Of a DNA stretch of 64,000 nucleotides, positions 56,456-64,000 are shown piece by piece. The position numbers and the translations under genes are program-made. A model generated the notes under the pieces. The model saw nothing but the letters and a program-made list of their open reading frames with translations, searched no databases and was not told where the DNA came from. The stretch lies in NCBI GenBank assembly GCA_961205875.1, contig OY540821.1, forward strand, positions 6,882,001 through 6,946,000. The letters run 5' to 3'. The stretch is from Sialis fuliginosa (Eukaryota > Arthropoda > Insecta > Megaloptera > Sialidae). Numbering within the stretch: position 1 is the stretch's first letter; each line of letters opens with the position of its first letter.

Positions 56456-57067
56456 TCTATATACATGATTATAAAATACATACATTTTTGAAATTTTAAA
56501 TTTGAAATGACATTTCTTATCATCATTTTTATCATCCTATTTTTAATGACCTAATTTGAATATTTTGGACACGTCTTTCACGCACCCTTAAAGAATAATG
56601 GGGTATTTTTGTTTGAAAAAGATGTGCTGAAGAAATTCATTATGTGATAATTAAAAACATCTAAGGGTGTTGACATCTTTATTAAAATAAAAATTCCTTA
56701 AGACACTTTTTGTTTGCTTTTAATCTTCTTAGAGTTTTAATATTTTATTTAATCAATGTGTCGATTTCTTAATTTGATATCTTTAGTAAATTACTGTCAG
56801 GTTAGGAAATTTTATTTGAGTAAAAGAACATGTTTTAATTCGTTAAATTATACTGTTATAAAAATTGATAGTGGCCTTATTGAATCAACACTGTATCTGT
56901 CTGTCCGTTCGTTGGAATATGTATAATGTTATCGAGATAACAAAAAAAAATTAATTTTTTTGATAGAAATATATCTGTTTTCTAATAGATAAACTATTAA
57001 CTGTAAGTAGTGGTTCTTAACTTTGATGAAGTTAAATTAAGTTAGCATAATCGAAATTCTAATTATC

Positions 57068-57329
57068 CGGGAAAAAATTTCAAATCTGAAGTGATCAGAT
57101 CAGATTTTAAAAGATCTGCATTTTGAGACAACATAATATTTTTTCACTGGTTTTTCTACAAAGATTTCTAAAGATCATTGTAGATCGTGATAGAGATTGA
57201 AACGTTGAAAGTTCTTTGTAGATATTTGCAGGTCTCTACAGATCAAAAACCAGTGAAAAAATATGATGTCTCAAAATGCAGATCTATCAAGATCTGATTT
57301 GATCACTTCAGATCTGAAATTTTTTCCCG
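57068..57329. mobile_element. Hairpin MITE, 262 bp, ~95-bp arms
   Basis: CGGGAAAAAATTTCAAATCT at the left and AGATCTGAAATTTTTTCCCG at the right. Arms run through AAGTGATCAGATCAGATTTT, GATCTGCATTTTGAGACA to CACTGGTTTTT. Target duplication not resolved. Confidence 0.8.
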
Positions 57330-58310
57330 AGTAATCATGTAAAAAAAAATATTTCTGGGTAAATCATAAATGTTAGATAAAAATATATGAGACATAAATT
57401 ATAGATAAGTTACATCCTCCACAATTTCTATTGAACATATTTTTTTCTTATTCCAAAAATTATTTCAAAATTCCAAAATTGACAAGAGTAAACATCCGTT
57501 TCCGGTTTAGTTATTACGTTTAAAAAAAATGATTTAATACATGTTGTAGAGAATATTATTATCTATATTTTATGTTACATTCATTTTATTCTGTCTTTTA
57601 TTAGTTTATCAGAAATATATTTTAATAAAATAAGAATCACATACACTGTTTACTGTCAGTATTGCGGGCTTCCATGGCAGATATTATTTCAATACGTCTA
57701 GAGCGAACTCTTCCGAAAGTAAACAAGATCAGTTTTAGCAAGTATCAGTCATATCGTTTTTGTTATTTAATATAAGACAGTCATTGAACTACTAATAAAC
57801 TGCATATAACTGGATCAAAATGTGCCCCCCCCCCTCCTTACAAAACACACAAAATTGATATTGTAATATATGTGTTAATCCGAAATACCAATTTGTCATT
57901 ATTAAACAGGCAATATTTTAAACAACGGAGTAACGATAAGCCACGTTAATGTATGTACGTAAATCCCCCCCCCCCCCACTTTCTGTTCATCCCCTTCTCC
58001 GGAACGCATTCAACAGCGTGTCATTTACACAGTGAAAGACAGAACTTTGACAGAAAATCAATCTGAAAAACACACTCGACATTTTGCGTGGGTTGTGGCA
58101 GTGGTTTTTGTATAGGTACCGTACATAGCTGAATGTATTCAGTGTGGTCTGTTCATTATTAGTTCTAATGGTTTAATTAGTTTGAGGATTTTGGTATTTC
58201 AGTCGGTCAAAAGTAACTAATTAACTATAATGTTGAGAAAATATGTTTTTTTGATAATTAAAGTTTGTTTGATTTTTCTTTAATTTTGCTTGCTCCGTCC
58301 TTATATTAGA
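57330..58310. other. AT-rich stretch with two poly-C runs
   Basis: Runs of C at about 57825 and 57964-57978; no exon or bounded element recognised. Confidence 0.35.
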
Positions 58311-58315
58311 AATTA

Positions 58316-58505
58316 GCTGTTACCCGCGACTAAGTCAAATGCGAGTCAAGCCTGTGTATTAATGTCCCATACCGTAAAGTTTTTAAATTTATTCGATTAC
58401 AAGCTGTTACCCGCGACAAAGTGGTCTATGGCCATATTTCAACAAGATCGGTTCAGCGGTTTAGCCGTGAAAAGGTAACAGACGGAAAGAGTATAGTCTT
58501 ATGTC
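58316..58505. repeat. GCTGTTACCCGCGAC repeat with LINE-type tail
   Basis: AGCTGTTACCCGCGACTAAG, again AGCTGTTACCCGCGACAAAG at 58403, then AACAAGATCGGTTCAGCGGT, TTAGCCGTGAAAAGGTAACA. Confidence 0.6.
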
Positions 58506-58689
58506 CGATATCCATACGCTGTTAAGCCCAGTCAAACTATAAAAAATAGGTTACCCGGAACTTCTTACAACTAGGAATATTTTTTTTGGCCAAATTAATA
58601 CAAGGATTAACATATCAAAATTCCGAGTGTTACTAATTTTCTTATTAATGTTATTTAGCGCAAAAATATTAATAAGCTATGTAGGAAAT

Positions 58690-58935
58690 TATAAAGTGGC
58701 CACAGTTGGCCTAGGCTTGCATCAATGTTAGCCAACACTGGGCCAAAATACTTCGTTTAACATTCGGCCAAGGCTTGCTGACCAATATAGTACCTGAAGT
58801 TTGGCTTAGACTGGGACAAATATCGAAAAAGCAACACTTGGCAACCCAATATTTAGCCAAGCTTTACCCCAAAACGTTACATTTTTCTTGAGGACTCCAC
58901 GGGGCTTCCGGTCAAGCCCCGCAAGAGGAAATTCA
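58690..58935. repeat. GGCCAAGGCTTG-rich repeat
   Basis: TTGGCCTAGGCTTGCATC, GGCCAAGGCTTGCTGACC, TTAGCCAAGCTTTACCCC: degenerate short motif in both orientations over about 200 bp, ending CACGGGGCTTCCGGTCAAGC. Confidence 0.45.
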
Positions 58936-59610
58936 GCATACCTGAAGAGGACCAAAATTTTCTAGTTGGGAATACTTCCATTTCCTTCGGAACATGAAAG
59001 TAAAACAATTATTATAAAATTTTAAAAATATTTTTTATTAGAGTCATTTTACAATAACGGATTTTTTCTTGAAAAAAAATGCACGAAAAATTAACAAAAT
59101 GTTGAATACATGTAGCTGCTGTATTTAGTAACGTAAACCAAGAGTTATTAGAATGAAAAACGTAATATATCTTATAAATCTACGAAATATAAAGAATGCG
59201 TCACAAATCACAAATAAATCAGATTTTCTAAAATACATAAAAATATTTTAGAGTGATATGAAATTTTATGACTTCAGATAGGTAATATACGAATATGCAG
59301 TGCATATAGAATTTATTTCGTATAGGTTGTTAAGAACAATAAAACGTTTTTATTGAGTAATAACTTTATAGGAATATTTTAATATACTTAAAAATAACGA
59401 AAATTGGCAATTAGACTCCTTTCTTATTTTTAGTGTATCGTGAAAACAAAACACTTGTGGAATCACTTCGGCGTCCATCTGTCCGTCTGTCACAAACGAT
59501 TTTATCTGAAACTATTCAACGTAAATTTAGCACAGATAATTTTGATTCTGCGGGTTAATTTCAGGGGGTAAATTGGGAAATGGAAAAACAATTTTTTTCA
59601 AGGGCATCGT
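58936..59610. other. AT-rich stretch, nothing recognised
   Basis: Ends in a CGTCCATCTGTCCGTCTGTC tail-type fragment at about 59472. Confidence 0.35.
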
Positions 59611-59618
59611 TTAGAGCA

Positions 59619-60165
59619 TAGGTGTCCAACCTTTTGAACCTTTTGGGCCGCATAGCATACACCCAATCTACCAAGGGCCGCACATGACCCCCCCCCCTCC
59701 TAAATTTTTTCCGCCACTCAAAAGAGAAAAATAAAAAACATAATTTTAAGAAAAAAATAAAATCGACTTAAAAAAACTAAAAATACTGAGAAATATACCT
59801 AGTAATTAAATTTAACAGTTTTTGAAATCGGTACCAAGCCAATAAAAAACTTTTTAATAAAGAGAAAAGAAAACCGACTTCAAAAACTGTTAAATTTAAT
59901 TATTAGGTATACATTTCAATGTTTCTAGTTTTTTAAAGTCTGTTTTATTTTTGTTTATTTTTTAAGTTTTGAAAGCTAAATCTGCCAACCAATTAGAATC
60001 TTCCAAATAAGGTACCTCTAGTTTTTCTTTTTGATTCTAAAAACATTGTATTTTATTTTTTAAATCGTAGAATCCTTTTAGCGTTGTGTTATGAGTTATA
60101 TTCAATATTTTATTATGAGGGCCGCATCAAAGATACTCGCGGGCCGCGGATTGGACAAGCTTGGC
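59619..60165. mobile_element. hAT MITE (GGTGTCCAACC type) with nested hairpin repeat
   Basis: TAGGTGTCCAACCTTTTGAA, TTTTGGGCCGCATAGC at the left; CGGGCCGCGGATTGGACAAG at the right. Flanks TTAGAGCA (59611-59618) and TTAGAGCG (60166-60173) form a near-perfect 8-bp duplication. The centre is occupied by the hairpin repeat 59754-59950. Confidence 0.75.
59754..59950. repeat. AAACCGACTTC hairpin repeat nested in hAT MITE
   Basis: AATAAAATCGACTTAAAAAA at the left, complementary to TTTAAAGTCTGTTTTATTTT at the right; AATTAAATTTAACAGTTTTT and AAAACTGTTAAATTTAATTA inside. Best-preserved inverted repeat of this family here. Confidence 0.75.
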
Positions 60166-60451
60166 TTAGAGCGTCAAATGAAAGAACGAATTCAACAATA
60201 TATGTATGATGTATTTTTATGCATTTAAAAAAATTGTTGTTTTATCGAAGTAATACAGAAATCTGTGTTACATAACCTTTTTCTAAATTTCACGCGAACG
60301 AAGTCGCGAGTAACAGTAAGTTATTTATAATTTAAATGTGAGCCACACGTTTTGTGTCAGTAAGGATATTGAGGGTGGGGTTAGGGATAGGGGTGATTTG
60401 GTCTAGTGTTGGGTACCTACATTCTGCAATAATTCATACCTATACTCGACG

Positions 60452-60520
60452 CTAGATACCTTGTTAACTACATTCCAAATATAGGTACCCAATTACGCTC
60501 AACATTGGAATGTAGTTAAT
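60452..60520. repeat. Small perfect hairpin
   Basis: TTAACTACATTCCAA and TTGGAATGTAGTTAA separated by about 31 bp. Confidence 0.7.
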
Positions 60521-60785
60521 AATTAGTCAAGGGTGAATCAGATTTATAGAGGGTAGGTATGTTTAAGTACATATCAATTAAATGGAAGGTGTTGGGGATG
60601 GAAGATTACCTATGCTCAAGTTATGATCTCGTTAATTCTATTGTGTGTTTTAACCCTTTGAACGCGACCGAGTAGCTAAACACTTATTTCTAAAAATGTG
60701 TACATTTCCCTAGAAAAATCAAAGTCGTCTAATTTTTATTTTATTTACATTTTCTTTTCATGATGTCAATTTTGAAAAAAATTGC

Positions 60786-61300
60786 ATAAAGTACTGACAC
60801 CAGTCTTGGATCATACCCCAGTGTTGGATTCTTGTTTAATTAAATGTTCTAAATTATAAATATTTGTTAATATTTGATTACTACCATTACTATAGACACA
60901 AAAACAGCCAAATGTGATGACAATCGGCCAACAAGTGTCCAAAACTATTATAATTATTAATGTAATCTATTTATTAATTATTATATATCATAGCATCTGC
61001 TTTACATCGTTTCAAATTTTACGATTTTTTATTTTATAACTTTTGTGTCGTAGTACTTATCATTTTGTAATCATTATCATTATAAGTGTCCATCACTGGA
61101 TACACATTATTGATTTTACATAAATAAAATAAAAGGTTATACTTTAACAAAAAAACTTTATTTGCGGACTTTGGTAATTAAATTGATTTAATAAAGAGAT
61201 ACCTACTTGAGTTCATGAGAATTAGAAAAAGAAGCCCATCAATCTCAAAAAACAATATACCTTGCTCTTCAAGGGGTCAAGACTGGTGCCAGTACCTTAT
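60786..61300. mobile_element. GGTACTGGCACC MITE, most complete copy, 515 bp
   Basis: ATAAAGTACTGACACCAGTC at the left and GACTGGTGCCAGTACCTTAT at the right. Reference copy for the family, which has at least eight members in this window (also 9637, 16126, 18165, 42346, 43910, 52312, 62997). Superfamily undecided. Confidence 0.9.
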
Positions 61301-61790
61301 ACGGAAGTTGATATTCGTGCGTTGTATATTGAGGACTAATGTTTTATAAAAAAAATTCATTAATTTTTAATTTACTATAAATATAAAATTTATATACAAA
61401 AATGAATAAATAAAGGGTGGGTGAAAGATTTTATTGAATATTTCACTGACATTTACATTTTTTTCTAATAACATTTTTTTTTCTAAAATAAAAGTCGATT
61501 TCCAGGTGCAACGGTGTTTTTTCGAGTCGATTTTTGCATCCAAAGGGTTAATATATTAGCAGTACTTTATTTTATTTTATGATTTATTAATTAGATTATT
61601 TATACGATACTATAAGAATTGCGAGTCGATTTAATCGCTTTTATTTAATTTGTTTCAATCATTTTTAATTTTGATAAAATTCTTTCACTTGTACAATAAA
61701 AAATAATATTCATTTTTGCACTATTTGCCATTGGACGGACACATATACTCGTCTATTTCATTACTGAATAGAACGAGTTTCTAATACTAC
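61301..61790. other. AT-rich stretch, nothing recognised
   Basis: No exon-like composition or bounded repeat. Confidence 0.35.
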
Positions 61791-61796
61791 AACAAT

Positions 61797-62001
61797 CATA
61801 GACATAGAACATGGACCGTGCATTCTGTATTAACATAATGGTGTAACATTATTATATTATATCTATCTATTTTTCTAGTATGAATAAAATATACACTGCT
61901 GTTTAAAAAAGGACAAGTATATCCCAAACCATTTTCTATTTCTTTCTTTTGACACGATTCTGTTTTAGAGTCAGATGCACGGTCCATGCTCAATGTCTAT
62001 G
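61797..62001. mobile_element. Short MITE, 205 bp, 8-bp TSD (hAT-like)
   Basis: CATAGACATAGAACATGGAC, CGTGCA at the left and TGCACGGTCCATGCTCAATG, TCTATG at the right; flanks ACAACAAT (61789-61796) and ACAACAAC (62002-62009). Confidence 0.85.
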
Positions 62002-62009
62002 ACAACAAC

Positions 62010-62600
62010 AGAAAATCGCCGAAAAGTGACACCAACATTTGCCATAGTTGGGTAACCGCTATAATCTAATTTAAACATTATTATATCAAAAAACCTACAA
62101 AGCAAGTTAAAAATGTTAAAATACACATCGGAATACAAAAAACCTTTAACCACAATACTGCAATCATTGTTTAATGAATGTTTAATCACAGCACCGTAAA
62201 TCTTCAACTGGCACGGATTAATAAGATTTAATTCAACGTTATTGGGTTGGCACTAAACACCACGAGCTCTTTGATCTCCCCTACGCAAGTTCTCTGCTTT
62301 TGTGCCACAATGCCGTTCATTAATAAGTCAAACAAAATCATTTACATGTGTTATAAATTATATATTTTAGCTTAGCAAATTTGTTGTATAGTGTTTTTCA
62401 TTTTTAAAGATTTTTCATTGTTTCATCTGATGCGTATGTCAATTGTTTTCTGAAAGTTACATTTTTTTTTTAATTTGTTGAAAAAATTGGTGCTATTTTC
62501 AGATAAATCCGCGTATTGAAAATCAATATTTATTTCTTTTATTGAATCATGTGATATATTTCTATTCCCAGTCAATGGAGACCAAAACATACATATATGT
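62010..62600. other. Unassigned stretch, nothing recognised
   Basis: Slightly less AT-rich around CACGAGCTCTTTGATCTCCC at 62260; no splice-bounded exon. Confidence 0.35.
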
Positions 62601-62604
62601 TATA

Positions 62605-62995
62605 CAGTGTATTCCAAGTTGATTAAGACATAGGAAATTTAACATGGAGACAATTAGAAATGTTGTAGTAACCTTTGGTCAAATTTAACGATGTTTGATT
62701 GGTGCATTTTGAAATGCCGCCTCGAAACTAACTGATAAATTTTAAATTAATCAACAGTATTTTGTTCTCAACTTTAATTTCATTAATTTAAGCATCCTAG
62801 ATAAAATTATAATAATATTTTTTGGCAGATATAGATTTGAAAACAAAATACTAATGACTATTTTATTAAATTTTGTGGCGGCATTTCAAAATGCACCAAT
62901 GACACATCGTTAAATTTGACCAAAGGTTACTACAACACTTCTAATTGTCCCCATGTTAAATTTCCTATGTCTTAATCAACTATAGGAATACACTG
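62605..62995. mobile_element. Tc1/mariner-type MITE with ~125-bp TIR, 391 bp
   Basis: TA|CAGTGTATTCCAAGTTGATT at the left and AATCAACTATAGGAATACAC plus TG|TA at the right. Arms pair through TAGTAACCTTTGGTCAAATT to TGCATTTTGAAATGCCGCC. Confidence 0.9.
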
Positions 62996-62996
62996 T

Positions 62997-63433
62997 ATAA
63001 GGTACTGGCACCAATATTGTTCGCTTTAAGAGCAAGGTAGGTTTTTTGGGATTAATGGGCTTTTTTTTCTCTAATTCTCATTTTGTTTGTTTTTTCTCCA
63101 GTAATGGATAAAGTAAAATCAGTAATAGACACTTGCTAATGATTAAAAAAGTACTACGACTTAAAAGTTATAAAATAAAGAAACAATGTAAAGCAGATGC
63201 TATGATAATATAATCATAAATATATTACACTAATAATTAGTTTAAATGTCCACTATTTTGACACCTATTGGCCGATTGTCATCAAATTAAGCTGTTTCAT
63301 AGTTAAGTGTCTATAGATTATGATTGAGTAATGGCAGTAATAAAATATTAACAAATATTTATAATTTAGAACATAATTTAATTAAACAAGTATCCAACAC
63401 GGGTATGATCCAAAACTGGTGCCAGTACCTTAT
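62997..63433. mobile_element. GGTACTGGCACC MITE, reverse orientation, abutting the mariner-type MITE
   Basis: ATAAGGTACTGGCACC at 62997 to GGTGCCAGTACCTTAT at 63433. Contains TATTGGCCGATTGTCATCAA and TTTTCTCCAGTAATGGATAA. Shares the TA junction with the element ending at 62995. Confidence 0.88.
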
Positions 63434-64000
63434 ATGTATTACCTGATTTCACATTTAAAACAATATTTTTACTTTTTTCTTGCTAATTGTAAGCCATTTT
63501 TTTTTCTAATTCGAGATTTTGATGAAAATATTCATTTTTACCTTCCTTGAATCCATTCTGACTATCTTCTATATTTATGGCCAATTTCTTTTAAGGAAGA
63601 AAACCGGAAACGGGTGTTTATTTTTGTCAATTTTCGAATTATTTTTGAAATGATGTGTAGGTATTAAACATTTTTTTTTAGATAAAAGATGTAAAGAATG
63701 TTATTGTCTTTAATTTGCGTCCTCTTAAAAAAAACATTTTTTAAAGAAAATAATCGATTTTTTTATATCTTTTATCAGTTAAAGTTAAAAAATATATAAG
63801 AAACACTGTTTATTTTCAATATTACGTATAAAAAAGTCCCGTGGTACACATAGCAGCATTTTTTATGTTGATATTATGAATTTTTGGTTTTAAATTTTAA
63901 ATGAATAAAAATCTATACATATTTTTGTATTAACTTATCTATGAGGGATCTTAATAAAGAAAATGACATGCGCTTGTAAAAAAATAATATGTTCTACTTC
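63434..64000. other. AT-rich right edge, nothing recognised
   Basis: No exon-like sequence, no bounded repeat. Confidence 0.35.

Noticed and set aside
1-64000. CRISPR array, bacterial operon or prophage
   Set aside because: Spliced eukaryotic genes throughout; the tandem arrays have no spacer structure.
1-64000. LTR retroelements, endogenous retroviruses or Polintons
   Set aside because: No paired LTRs, no reverse transcriptase, integrase or capsid-like frames, and no long Polinton-type ends were recognised.

Overview
This window looks like insect nuclear DNA. It is strongly AT-rich and its host genes are eukaryotic, with GT-AG introns mostly of 50-400 bp. The selenoprotein S homologue carries Cys where vertebrates carry Sec, as in insect lineages that lost selenoproteins. 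The intergenic DNA is packed with short non-autonomous DNA transposons of insect type (hAT, Tc1/mariner-pogo, piggyBac/TTAA, CACTA-like). The order of insect cannot be fixed by eye; a beetle-like genome is only a guess.

Gene-dense left end (1-13.5 kb). SCYL2 (minus strand, C-terminal exons beyond the left edge) is head-to-head with a single-exon TM2D2 gene (plus). An extra, decayed copy of the TM2D2 5' end lies in their shared promoter. A SELENOS/VIMP gene (plus) follows, convergent with a five-exon APIP gene (minus). Two tandem paralogous C2H2 zinc-finger genes (both minus, same two-exon layout) come next, with 18 fingers in one and 9 intact plus 2 ruined in the other. SCYL2 acts in vesicle traffic, TM2D2 is a membrane protein, SELENOS acts in ER quality control, APIP acts in methionine salvage and the zinc-finger proteins are probable DNA-binding proteins. 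Nothing suggests a shared pathway.

Gene-poor right part (13.5-64 kb). Only one further host exon is supported: a GC-richer exon at 20283-20530 encoding a start Met and one transmembrane helix, followed by a good splice donor. The rest behaves like intronic or intergenic DNA made of nested repeats. Many have terminal inverted repeats (TIRs) and target-site duplications (TSDs) that can be read directly, so insertion order can be worked out. The largest is a 6.36-kb CACTA-like element (29718-36078, TA flanks). It has arrays of subterminal repeats, a spliced but damaged gene resembling DUF4806 proteins, and a nested 1.8-kb hAT element. That hAT element contains a giant hairpin whose loop encodes a 12-cysteine CXC-like peptide. 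A second long-hairpin element (45989-48043), a six-unit tandem array (40061-41140), a Penelope-like snapback with a ribozyme-like motif (42792-43020) and a palindromic RFX-type X-box (28376-28389) are the other notable items. I recognised no LTR retroelement, retrovirus or Polinton.
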